Under the pieces are notes generated by a model. The model worked only from the letters and a program-made list of their open reading frames with translations, searched no databases and was not told the origin of the DNA. This document shows positions 54,252-62,457 of a stretch of 64,000 nucleotides of DNA, piece by piece; the stretch's first letter is position 1; every line of letters starts with the position of its first letter. Origin of the DNA: an uncultured Desulfobulbus sp. (GTDB taxonomy: Bacteria > Desulfobacterota > Desulfobulbia > Desulfobulbales > Desulfobulbaceae). A program made the position numbers and the translations under genes. The DNA lies in contig NZ_OY762276.1 of the NCBI RefSeq assembly GCF_963665445.1, positions 4,024,601 through 4,088,600 on the forward strand. The letters are read 5' to 3'.

Positions 54252-55205
54252 GTGAAGTCTATTCATACAATTCCAACAACCGTTCTTGGCGTGGTCTTGT
54301 TTTTGGGCCTTCCATTCTTTTTCTACGGTGGCCCAAGATATCATTCCCCTCGATCTTTCAAAGCCGCCTGGGATCTGGGCCATGTCTTGTTCTTTACTCT
54401 TGCCACGGTCTGGGCATTTCCCCTTATACGGACACGGGTGCAAGCCTGCTCATTCCTCAGGCTTTTTCTCATTTTTTCCTCAATCATCCTCTGCCTTGGC
54501 ACCTTGATTGAGTTTTTGCAGGTATTCAGAAGCAATCGCCTACCGGATTTTTTCGATATTTTACGGAATCAACTGGGCTGCATGCTGGCCTTCGCCTTTT
54601 ATGTACAGCCCCGAAAGTTCCGGCAAAACCAATTTTTCACCCGCTTCTTTCAGGCAACCGCCCTGATGCTGTTGCTGTACACCCTTACACCTTTCACCCG
54701 TGCGGTTATTGACGAACAAATTGCAATCCGTCAGTTTCCACTCCTTGCCGATTTTGAAACCCCTTTCGAACTGGACCGTTGGGGGAAAGAAGATCGCGTC
54801 CTTATGGAAACATCGCTCGTCAAACATGGAGGCAAGGCGATGCGAGTCCACCTCTCCACAGCCAAATATTCTGGCACAACCCTCTTTTATTTTCCCCAGA
54901 ACTGGAGTGGCTACAACACGCTCCACTTAAGCGTCTACAACCCCCAACCAGCGGAGTTCCTCCTCAACCTGCGCATCAATGACCTGGAGCACAAAGAGTA
55001 TGGCTCCCGCTATGCTGATCGTTTTAACAGCCGTTATCTATTACACCCCGGCTGGAATGATCTTGAGGCCAATTTGGACCAGGTTCGCAATGCCCCCAAA
55101 GACCGGAAAATGGATATGGAACACATTACAGGCTTTGGCCTCTTCGTCGTTCAGCAACAAAAGCCTCTGGACATCATCATCGATCACATCTTCCTTGCCC
55201 ACTGA
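54252..55205 (+). CDS. VanZ-like membrane protein with C-terminal carbohydrate-binding-like domain
   Basis: The 317-residue protein has four N-terminal membrane segments with a VanZ-type core ('KAAWDLGHVLFFTLATVWAF', 'EFLQVFRSNRLPDFFDILRN'). From about residue 165 it has an extracytoplasmic beta-sandwich-like domain ('LLADFETPFELDRWGKED', 'LHLSVYNPQPAEFLLNLRIN', 'HPGWNDLEANLDQVRNAP') resembling CIA30/carbohydrate-binding folds. The start is a GTG with a weak ribosome-binding site. It lies 6 bp before the histidine kinase and may belong to the same operon as a membrane sensor of glycan or envelope state. Confidence 0.7.
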   Translation: MKSIHTIPTTVLGVVLFLGLPFFFYGGPRYHSPRSFKAAWDLGHVLFFTLATVWAFPLIRTRVQACSFLRLFLIFSSIILCLGTLIEFLQVFRSNRLPDFFDILRNQLGCMLAFAFYVQPRKFRQNQFFTRFFQATALMLLLYTLTPFTRAVIDEQIAIRQFPLLADFETPFELDRWGKEDRVLMETSLVKHGGKAMRVHLSTAKYSGTTLFYFPQNWSGYNTLHLSVYNPQPAEFLLNLRINDLEHKEYGSRYADRFNSRYLLHPGWNDLEANLDQVRNAPKDRKMDMEHITGFGLFVVQQQKPLDIIIDHIFLAH

Positions 55206-55211
55206 TCCACC

Positions 55212-56684
55212 GTGAACAGGATGTATCATCCCCGATCTTTTTTCTCCCTGCTCCTCACCGGGTTTGTTGTCGTCGCGCTGCCCCTGATCGTGGCCATGGC
55301 CAGTTCACTGCAGATTCTCGACAGCCTGTCACAACAGAGCGCTGTGGCGGTGCTGCGGTCTGTCACCCGTATCGACAATAGCAAGAAGATTCTGGAACTA
55401 CTGAACAACCAGGAGCGCTCCGCCCGCCTGTTCCACGTCCTCAATGAACCGGCACAACTGCAGAACGTTAATCAGCTGCACTCGGAGATATCGGCAACCT
55501 TGCGGCAAATTTCGGCGACCAACTCTGAGAGGCAATTTGTCAGCCTGCTCGGGTCCCTGGAAAAAGAAGAACAGAAGCTGGTCGATCAGCTCAATGCGGC
55601 TGCCAATGACCCGGGTACGCCTTTGCAGGCGATTGATACCGCTTTGGCCGGTTACGAACACATCGCCGCCTTGGCTGCGCAACTCGAGCGGTTCTCGAGT
55701 ACGCTCATGATTGAAGAAGTGGACCAGCTCCGCAAACAGGTACAACGCAACAAAACCGCACTCAAGTGGCAAATCTGCGGACTTCTGGCCTTTTGCGTTC
55801 TTTTGATTGCCCTGTTTATTGCCCTGATTATTCGCCCGGTCCACCAGATGGATCGCGGTATTGAACGGCTGGGCGAGGGTGATTTCACTACCCCCATACG
55901 TGTTTCCGGGCCACGCGATCTGGAGGCGATAGGGAAAAAACTTGATTGGCTTCGTAAACAGCTCGATGTCCTAGACCGGGAAAAGGCTAAAATGCTGGCC
56001 CACATCTCCCATGAACTAAAAACACCTCTTGCATCGATAAAAGAGGGTGCCGGTTTGCTTAAAGATGGTGTTGTCGGGCCGTTGACCGCCCAACAGGAGG
56101 AGGTGATTGCTATTCTGGACAGCAACTGCCGCAAGCTCCAGGGGCTTATTCAAAATATTCTTGATTTTAACATGGCCCAGGCTCGCGAGCAGCCCACACA
56201 GCCAGATGCGGTCCACCTTGATCGTCTGGTTGCTGAAGTGATCGCCAATCACAAAACCACGATGCTGGCCCGCAATATTCGCCTCATCATTGAACTTGTC
56301 CCTGTGCTTGTGGCTGCACAGGATAAAAAAATGATCACCGTCATCGACAACCTGCTCAGCAATGCCATCAAATTCACCCCCGATGGCGGATCTATTCAGC
56401 TGCAATTACGGATAAAAAATGAAAAGGCGCACCTCCTGATCGAAGATACCGGCCCCGGGGTCGACGAAGAGGAGCGAGCCCAAATTTTCCAACCATTTTT
56501 TAAAGGAAAACAGCCGAATTACTCTTCCATAAAGGGATCTGGCCTAGGGCTTGCTATAAGCAAAGAATACCTGCACAATTTCGGGGGCACGCTTCGTCTG
56601 CTCCCCGATACTCCACAGTGGGGTGCGCGCTTTCTGGCAACCATTCCCCTTGCTTCAAATGAGGTCTGTGATACTCCGGCATGA
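55212..56684 (+). CDS. glrK: Sensor histidine kinase (GlrK/QseE-like)
   Basis: The 490-residue inner-membrane kinase has an N-terminal helix (about 11-32), a helical periplasmic domain (33-185), a second helix (about 186-207), a HAMP domain ('IIRPVHQMDRGIERLGEGDF'), the HisKA box 'AHISHELKTPLASIKEGAGL' (phosphorylated H267) and an HATPase domain with 'DNLLSNAIKF', 'IEDTGPGVDEEE' and 'GSGLGLAISKEY'. The protein, lipoprotein and regulator order that follows matches glrK-qseG-glrR. The GTG start is uncertain; an ATG at 55221 is an alternative. It overlaps the next gene by four bases (ATGA). Confidence 0.88.
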   Translation: MNRMYHPRSFFSLLLTGFVVVALPLIVAMASSLQILDSLSQQSAVAVLRSVTRIDNSKKILELLNNQERSARLFHVLNEPAQLQNVNQLHSEISATLRQISATNSERQFVSLLGSLEKEEQKLVDQLNAAANDPGTPLQAIDTALAGYEHIAALAAQLERFSSTLMIEEVDQLRKQVQRNKTALKWQICGLLAFCVLLIALFIALIIRPVHQMDRGIERLGEGDFTTPIRVSGPRDLEAIGKKLDWLRKQLDVLDREKAKMLAHISHELKTPLASIKEGAGLLKDGVVGPLTAQQEEVIAILDSNCRKLQGLIQNILDFNMAQAREQPTQPDAVHLDRLVAEVIANHKTTMLARNIRLIIELVPVLVAAQDKKMITVIDNLLSNAIKFTPDGGSIQLQLRIKNEKAHLLIEDTGPGVDEEERAQIFQPFFKGKQPNYSSIKGSGLGLAISKEYLHNFGGTLRLLPDTPQWGARFLATIPLASNEVCDTPA

Positions 56685-57271
56685 GAATACAATGCTTACT
56701 CTTCATACTGCTTGCTTTTCTATCGCTCCAGGGCTGCGCTCTGCAAAGCGGCCACTCTTTTTCTGAGAATACTTCTAATGACGGTTCGTTGCAGCAGTCT
56801 TCTTCAGAGACCATCCTGAGCTGCCTGCAGACGCACACCAATATTTCCAGAAAATCCTATAAAAATGCCGTGAAAGAGACGGAACAAAATTACACGGCAA
56901 AGAACAATGCATATAATTCTCTTCAAGTCATCTGCATCAACATCCATCCCTATGCAAGCTACAGTCAATTCCGTAAAGGAAAAAAGCAGCTTGCAGATTA
57001 CATGACACAACACCCTAACGACACATCAGGACTCGGCGGCCTGGAATATCTCCTTGAGCAGATGAATCGTGAACGTGCTGCTCGACGTAATTTATCCAAT
57101 AAAATCGAAAAGGAAAAGCAATCCCTCAACCTCAAAAACAAAGAACTCATCGATCAAAATTCAAGGCTGAAAAGTGATGCCGAACAGGATAAGGCTCGGC
57201 TTAATGAACTCAGAAAGCAAATCGACCAATTGAAAAATATCGAAAGCATCATAAAAAACCGGGAACACTGA
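56681..57271 (+). CDS. QseG-like lipoprotein of the two-component cassette
   Basis: The 196-residue protein has a lipoprotein signal peptide with lipobox 'LSLQGC' (C19), a middle region without known domain, and a C-terminal coiled coil (about 125-190, 'LKSDAEQDKARLNELRKQI'). Position between kinase and sigma-54 regulator, lipobox and coiled coil match QseG/YfhG, an outer-membrane lipoprotein that activates the kinase in enterobacteria. The ATG overlaps the kinase stop. Confidence 0.75.
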   Translation: MRIQCLLFILLAFLSLQGCALQSGHSFSENTSNDGSLQQSSSETILSCLQTHTNISRKSYKNAVKETEQNYTAKNNAYNSLQVICINIHPYASYSQFRKGKKQLADYMTQHPNDTSGLGGLEYLLEQMNRERAARRNLSNKIEKEKQSLNLKNKELIDQNSRLKSDAEQDKARLNELRKQIDQLKNIESIIKNREH

Positions 57272-57272
57272 C

Positions 57273-58622
57273 ATGGACCGTCAACAAGCCACCATTCTTC
57301 TGATCGATGATGAAAGCGATTTGCTCCGCCTGTGGAAATTACGGCTTGAAAGCAACGGATATACCGTCATTACCGCAGAAAGCGGTGAAGAAGGCCTGGC
57401 AGCCTTTTCCGCATGGAGGCCCGATATCGTGCTCACCGACTTACGGATGCCGGGAATCGACGGCATGGCCCTTTTTGAAGCGATACGTCAGCAGAACAAA
57501 TCCATCCCGGTCATTATCATCACCGCTCACGGTTCGATTCCCGAGGCTGTGGAAGCAACCCGACAGGGAATTTTTTCATTCCTCACCAAGCCAATAGATG
57601 GCAGCGCTCTGGTTGACGAGGTGGAAAAGGCTTTGGCCTTATCCAGCGGCACGGCGGAATCGCCCGAGGCCCGCAATACCTGGCGTCAGGACATTGTCTG
57701 CCAGAGCCAACTGATGGAGGAGTTGTTGTCCCGGGCCAAACTGGTGGCGGAAACCGATGCAACCGTGCTCATTCGCGGCGAAAGTGGCACCGGAAAAGAA
57801 TTGCTGGCCATTGCCCTTCATAATGCCAGCCACTATCGCAATGGCCCGTTCATTCCGGTCAACTGCACGGCAATCCCGGAAAATCTGTTGGAATCCGAGT
57901 TATTTGGTCATGTCAAGGGGTCATTTACCGGTGCAGTAAAAAATTATGCCGGCCTGTTTCAATCCGCCCATAACGGCACCCTGTTCCTTGACGAAATCGG
58001 TGATATGCCACTGTATATTCAGGTAAAACTCCTACGGGTCCTCCAGGATCGGCAAATCCGCCCGGTTGGCAGCTCCCACCCCATCCCGGTGAACGTTCGC
58101 ATCATCTCCGCCACCCATCGCAACCTGGAAGAAGCTATCAGAGAAAACGCCTTTCGCGAAGATCTGTTCTATCGCCTCAACGTCGTCAGCCTGGAATTAC
58201 CGCCACTTCATCAGCGCAGAGAGGACATTCCCCTGCTGGCAGACCATTTTTTAACCCTGCTGCAAAAAAAAAGCGATGGTCAGGAAAAACGTTTTACCCC
58301 CGAGGCGATGAAAATCCTGGTGGAGGCGCCTTGGCCCGGCAATGTCCGCCAACTCTACAATGTGGTGGAAAACGCCACAGCCCTGGCAACCTCCTCTTTG
58401 ATTTCTGAGGATTTGCTCCACGATGCGATCAAGCATCATCAGAAAAAAATTCTGCCGCTGTCCGAGGCAAAGCGGCAATTCGAGCAACAGTATCTGATTC
58501 AGTTGCTGCAGACAACCCAGGGAAATGTCTCCCAGGCCGCCCGATTGGCACAGCGAAACAGGACCGATTTTTATAAACTGCTCAATCGTCATCATATTGT
58601 TCCGGCGCTGTATAAGGAGTAA
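57273..58622 (+). CDS. glrR: Sigma-54-dependent response regulator (GlrR-like)
   Basis: The 449-residue protein has a receiver domain (phosphoacceptor D56 in 'IVLTDLRMPGIDG', acidic 'IDDES'), an AAA+ sigma-54 activator domain with Walker A 'GESGTGKELLA', the GAFTGA loop in the common variant 'GSFTGA', Walker B 'GTLFLDEIGDM' and the arginine-finger region 'FREDLFYRLNVVSLELPPL', and a C-terminal Fis-type helix-turn-helix ('TQGNVSQAARLAQRNRTDFY'). It should activate RpoN promoters when phosphorylated by the upstream kinase. The target genes are unknown; glycan genes are one possibility. Confidence 0.93.
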   Translation: MDRQQATILLIDDESDLLRLWKLRLESNGYTVITAESGEEGLAAFSAWRPDIVLTDLRMPGIDGMALFEAIRQQNKSIPVIIITAHGSIPEAVEATRQGIFSFLTKPIDGSALVDEVEKALALSSGTAESPEARNTWRQDIVCQSQLMEELLSRAKLVAETDATVLIRGESGTGKELLAIALHNASHYRNGPFIPVNCTAIPENLLESELFGHVKGSFTGAVKNYAGLFQSAHNGTLFLDEIGDMPLYIQVKLLRVLQDRQIRPVGSSHPIPVNVRIISATHRNLEEAIRENAFREDLFYRLNVVSLELPPLHQRREDIPLLADHFLTLLQKKSDGQEKRFTPEAMKILVEAPWPGNVRQLYNVVENATALATSSLISEDLLHDAIKHHQKKILPLSEAKRQFEQQYLIQLLQTTQGNVSQAARLAQRNRTDFYKLLNRHHIVPALYKE

Positions 58623-58676
58623 CTGTGGTCAAAAAGCGACAGCTCAGCGCCTTGTTTGTCCATTATTCCTACCCAA

Positions 58677-59549
58677 TCAGACTTCTCTATCTGTCTCCTT
58701 TTCACGACAGCTGGTTTCAGTGGGCTGACACCTGGGACAGAAATAGGTCGCTCGACCGGCGACTTCGGTCTTGATAATTGGCGTGCTACAATGCTGACAG
58801 GACAGACCTTTTTGCCCATAGACCTGCAGCTGGAGTTGAAAATATCCCGGATGTCCGCTGGTCCCGAGAAAATCGGAGATAGTGGAGCCGCCGGCATCAA
58901 TGGCCTGCTGGAGGATGCGCCGAGTAGTCTTGACGATCCGTTGCCACTCCTCCATGCTCAGCAGATGCACTGCACGCAATGGATGGATGTTGGCGGCAAA
59001 CAGTATTTCATTGGCGTAAATGTTGCCGATACCGCCGATAATCTTGCCGTTCATCAAAAAGACCTTGACCGGGATGCGTCGGGTACGGGCAAGAACGTGC
59101 AGGTTTTTGGCGGAGAAAGCCCTGCTGAAGGGTTCAACCCCCTCACGGTCTGAAAATTCCCGCTCTCGAGTAACCGCCTCCTCTGCAGGCCAGACTTCCA
59201 CCGAGCCGAAACGACGACTGTCGTTGAAGCGCAACTCGAGCGCATTATCCAGCCGCACAACAAGATGATCGTGTTTGTGACGAGGGACCTCTGATCCCAT
59301 AAGGCCAAGCTTTCCGGTCATCCCCAGATGAATCAGCATCACTGCACCGCTGTTCATACGGACAAGCAGATACTTGGCCCGGCGATCCACAGTCTCAACC
59401 TGCTGACCGACTATCTCCGATTGGAGCAACGCACGGGGAAGAGGTTGCCGCAGGCGATGTTTGGAACACTCGATAAGCTCCACCTTCCTCCCCGGTAACT
59501 GTACAAGCAGTCCGCGTCGTGTAACCTCCACTTCAGGCAACTCAGGCAT
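58677..59549 (-). CDS. mutM: Formamidopyrimidine-DNA glycosylase
   Basis: MutM removes 8-oxoguanine and formamidopyrimidines from DNA. The 290-residue protein starts 'MPELPEVEVTRRGL', giving the catalytic Pro2 and Glu3. It has 'GKIIGGIGNIYANEILF', and a zinc finger 'CQHC...CPRC' near the end. I chose 59549 as start because the family's mature N-terminus is exactly this Met-Pro-Glu; the longer frame adds 38 residues. It overlaps the upstream phosphopantetheinyl transferase by 8 bp. Confidence 0.94.
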   Translation of the reverse strand: MPELPEVEVTRRGLLVQLPGRKVELIECSKHRLRQPLPRALLQSEIVGQQVETVDRRAKYLLVRMNSGAVMLIHLGMTGKLGLMGSEVPRHKHDHLVVRLDNALELRFNDSRRFGSVEVWPAEEAVTREREFSDREGVEPFSRAFSAKNLHVLARTRRIPVKVFLMNGKIIGGIGNIYANEILFAANIHPLRAVHLLSMEEWQRIVKTTRRILQQAIDAGGSTISDFLGTSGHPGYFQLQLQVYGQKGLSCQHCSTPIIKTEVAGRATYFCPRCQPTETSCREKETDREV

Positions 59550-60324
59550 GGTTGTCTCCCCGCACCCAGGCAAGAGCGTATTGGTCAAACAACACCACCT
59601 GCACAACAGCCTTTGTTGGATGCAATAGCCGCAGGCGACAATGCAAGAGCCACTGTCTTTCATCCAAGCGGTCGGCGGCCTTCACCTCAAGCTTACCGAA
59701 AAAGGTTGGGGCATCGGCCAAAAAACATTTTTTCAGCGCCTCTTTTGCTGTCCACAGCATTGCCAATCGCGCCAGGGGATATTGTTCCTTATGAAGCAAG
59801 GCCAGCTCTGCATCCGTTGCAAAGCGCTCCTGCACTTTCAACAATCGATCTGATCTGCACTGAATATCAACGCCGCAACAGCCGGTTTGCACAACCATGG
59901 CCGCAGCAAAGTGCCCACTATGGGAGATGGAGAGACCAATCCCTTCAAGGCAGGCGCTGCTGGAGGAGAGCCATGGCTTCCCTTGGGCATCGGGCAGCAC
60001 GGAGACTGTGGCCGGGGACACCTTGGCCAATGTCTCCAATAATCTCACGAGAGCGCATTTGACGGCCAGGCGCCCCCCCAGCCACTCCACCCTCCTTTTG
60101 GGATGGGAAAAATTGGCAAAAAGTTGCTGTTCCTGCACCGAGAGTAAAGAGACAAGCCCCCCCTCCCCCCCTTTCTCCTGCAGACGTTTGGTCAACGCAT
60201 CAAGATCGATCAGCGATATTTGACAATCCTCGAATGACGGCAGTAACGGGGGAGCATGTGCGAAAATCGGTTCACACAAAGATCGCATCCATCCCTGGGT
60301 TTGTTGAGGACAATTTATTGTCAT
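59542..60324 (-). CDS. 4'-phosphopantetheinyl transferase (Sfp/AcpT-type)
   Basis: The enzyme moves the phosphopantetheine arm from CoA to a Ser on acyl- or peptidyl-carrier proteins. The 260-residue protein has the superfamily motifs 'LSISHSGHFAAAMV', 'GCCGVDIQCRSD' (metal-binding Asp) and 'MLWTAKEALKKCFL' (WxxKEAxxK). Length fits the Sfp-type group rather than the short AcpS. Its start codon overlaps the -35 of the promoter facing the other way, so the two transcription units are divergent. The carrier protein is not in this window. Confidence 0.88.
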   Translation of the reverse strand: MTINCPQQTQGWMRSLCEPIFAHAPPLLPSFEDCQISLIDLDALTKRLQEKGGEGGLVSLLSVQEQQLFANFSHPKRRVEWLGGRLAVKCALVRLLETLAKVSPATVSVLPDAQGKPWLSSSSACLEGIGLSISHSGHFAAAMVVQTGCCGVDIQCRSDRLLKVQERFATDAELALLHKEQYPLARLAMLWTAKEALKKCFLADAPTFFGKLEVKAADRLDERQWLLHCRLRLLHPTKAVVQVVLFDQYALAWVRGDNHA

Positions 60325-60345
60325 ATCAATTGCATTGGGTATAAT
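60318..60345 (+). promoter_or_regulatory. Sigma-70 promoter of the cvpA-algC-manC unit
   Basis: TTGTCA (60318-60323, 5 of 6), a 16-bp spacer and a perfect TATAAT (60340-60345) lie 80 bp before cvpA. The -35 overlaps the start codon of the minus-strand phosphopantetheinyl transferase gene. This is the best sigma-70 match I saw in an intergenic region here. Confidence 0.6.
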
Positions 60346-60425
60346 TGTAATTTTCGAGGCGATACCGAAGTCGGCAGTTGCTTTTGCCCACTTCTTCTCC
60401 GTAGAGGTACTACCATAAAACAGCC

Positions 60426-60992
60426 ATGCCGACTTTCAATGACCTGACCTCTTTTGATTATTGCATTGTGTCCATTTTTTTCGTCTTTTTCATTCGGGGT
60501 ATGTGGATCGGCTGCATGCGGCAACTCGGAGCAGTGCTCGCGCTTGTTGGCGGGTATTACCTGGCCGGGCACTACGCCAGCACCATTCTCCCCTATACCA
60601 AACAGTTCATCGCCAGTCCCAAAGTCACTTTCCTGGTGAGTTACACGCTCATCTTCTTTGTCGCCGCATTGGTATTCACTGCAATCGGCAGAATAATGCA
60701 CCGGTTCATGCGCATCACTTTACTCGGATGGCTTGATCGGTTGGGAGGAGTCTGTATCGGTGGCCTGAAAGCCATGATTGTGGCCTCCCTCATCTACATG
60801 GTGCTGGCATCGACGCTTTCCACCACCAATGACCTGCTCCGCAAATCATATACCACGCCACTGCTCAAAGAGGGGGCCGATATCCTCCGAGCCTTGATTC
60901 AAGACACCGAACTCCAACAATATTTTGTGCAAAAAGAGCCCGCTATTCGTCGCGAACTCCATCGTGCCAACCAACAAAAAATTCAATTGTAA
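60426..60992 (+). CDS. cvpA: CvpA family membrane protein
   Basis: This 188-residue inner-membrane protein has four hydrophobic segments and the CvpA-type start 'FDYCIVSIFFVFFIRGMWIG', plus 'VTFLVSYTLIFFVAALVF' and 'GWLDRLGGVCIGGLKAMIVA'. The family was named for colicin V production; in general it affects envelope integrity and biofilm traits, and no enzymatic role is known. It is first in a likely three-gene transcript with phosphomannomutase and ManC. Confidence 0.85.
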   Translation: MPTFNDLTSFDYCIVSIFFVFFIRGMWIGCMRQLGAVLALVGGYYLAGHYASTILPYTKQFIASPKVTFLVSYTLIFFVAALVFTAIGRIMHRFMRITLLGWLDRLGGVCIGGLKAMIVASLIYMVLASTLSTTNDLLRKSYTTPLLKEGADILRALIQDTELQQYFVQKEPAIRRELHRANQQKIQL

Positions 60993-61050
60993 GACGAGCT
61001 CAAAACGGTTTACGTATATACTTCACCATTCCTTCTCCTGAGAGATCACA

Positions 61051-62424
61051 ATGGCATCCACCTTACGCTGTTTTACCGCCTATGACGTCCGGGGTAAAAT
61101 CCCTGAAGATTTCGACGAACAGCTTGCCCTTCGCATTGCCCTGGCATTTACCCAGCATTGCCGGATCAAAAAAATGGTCATTGGCCGTGATATGCGCTTG
61201 ACCAGCCCACTCATCGCCGACAGCATAACCCATGGTCTGCTGGCCCAGGGAATCGATATTGTCGATATCGGGCTCTGCGGCACCGAAGAAGTTTATCACG
61301 CCGTGTTCAGCGGTACCAAAGACGGGATCGACGGCGGCATCATGATCACTGCCAGCCACAATCCGGCCGAATACAACGGCATGAAGATCGTCCAGCGGGA
61401 GTCGCGCCCCGTCTCCTGCGACAGTGGCCTGCTCGAAATCGAGCAATTTGCCGCAGATCCGGCCTGGTTCGCCCAGCGTAACAGCACTGCCTGCAACCAC
61501 CCCGGCACCCATACCATCGTCACCAACAAGGACGCATACATTGCCCACCTGCTCGCCATGGTTGACTGCTCCGTCATGCGACCGATGAAAATTGTGGTCA
61601 ATGCCGGCAATGGATGTGCAGGCCCCATCATCGACCTGCTCGCCGGATCCCTGCCCTTTGAATTCATACGCATCAATCACCAGCCGGACGGCACCTTCCC
61701 CAACGGCGTCCCCAACCCCCTGCTCCCGGAAAAACGCGAGGCCACCGCACGGGCTGTCCGCGAACACAAGGCGGATCTCGGCATTGCCTGGGATGGTGAT
61801 TTTGATCGCTGTTTTCTCTATGACGAACAGGGCCGTTTCATCGAAGGCTACTACATTGTCGGTCTTCTGGCGGTGGCCATGCTGCAGCAGGCTCCCGGTT
61901 CAACCATTCTTCACGATCCACGTCTGACCTGGAACACCATTGAAATGGTTGAGGCTGCCGGCGGCGTTCCTGCCATGACTCGAACCGGGCACGCCTTTAT
62001 CAAGGAAAACATGCGCGCCCTCAATGCCATTTACGGCGGAGAAATGTCAGCGCACCATTATTTCCGCGATTTCGGCTACTGTGACTCGGGCATGCTTCCC
62101 TGGTTGCTGGTGTGCCGCCTTATAAGCGTTACCGGAAAACCCTTGTCCGAACTCTGCGGTGAACGCATGCAGGCCTTCCCGGTCAGTGGAGAGATCAATT
62201 CAAAGGTGGTTGATCCCGATGCGGTCATCGCCTCTATCGAGGCGCAGTATGCCGACGGAAAGAAGACGTATATTGACGGTCTCTCGGTTGAATATCCCCA
62301 ATTCCGCTTCAATCTGCGCAAATCGAACACTGAACCGGTGTTGCGCCTCAATGTTGAAACCCGGGCCGATCAAGCTCTGCTTGAGCAAACTACCCAGCAA
62401 CTGCTGCAGTTGATACGTGGCTAA
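61051..62424 (+). CDS. algC: Phosphomannomutase/phosphoglucomutase
   Basis: The 457-residue enzyme interconverts mannose (or glucose) 6-phosphate and 1-phosphate. The phosphoserine loop is 'MITASHNPAEYNGMKIV', the metal-binding motif is 'IAWDGDFDRCFL', the sugar-binding loop is 'AIYGGEMSAHHYF' and the phosphate-binding motif is 'FRFNLRKSNTEPVLRL'. This matches the AlgC/ManB family. It provides mannose-1-phosphate to the ManC protein encoded 33 bp downstream, and so feeds GDP-sugar synthesis for the surface glycan. Confidence 0.95.
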   Translation: MASTLRCFTAYDVRGKIPEDFDEQLALRIALAFTQHCRIKKMVIGRDMRLTSPLIADSITHGLLAQGIDIVDIGLCGTEEVYHAVFSGTKDGIDGGIMITASHNPAEYNGMKIVQRESRPVSCDSGLLEIEQFAADPAWFAQRNSTACNHPGTHTIVTNKDAYIAHLLAMVDCSVMRPMKIVVNAGNGCAGPIIDLLAGSLPFEFIRINHQPDGTFPNGVPNPLLPEKREATARAVREHKADLGIAWDGDFDRCFLYDEQGRFIEGYYIVGLLAVAMLQQAPGSTILHDPRLTWNTIEMVEAAGGVPAMTRTGHAFIKENMRALNAIYGGEMSAHHYFRDFGYCDSGMLPWLLVCRLISVTGKPLSELCGERMQAFPVSGEINSKVVDPDAVIASIEAQYADGKKTYIDGLSVEYPQFRFNLRKSNTEPVLRLNVETRADQALLEQTTQQLLQLIRG

Positions 62425-62457
62425 TCTCGCAATAACCAATCCATAAGAGGTGTGTAG

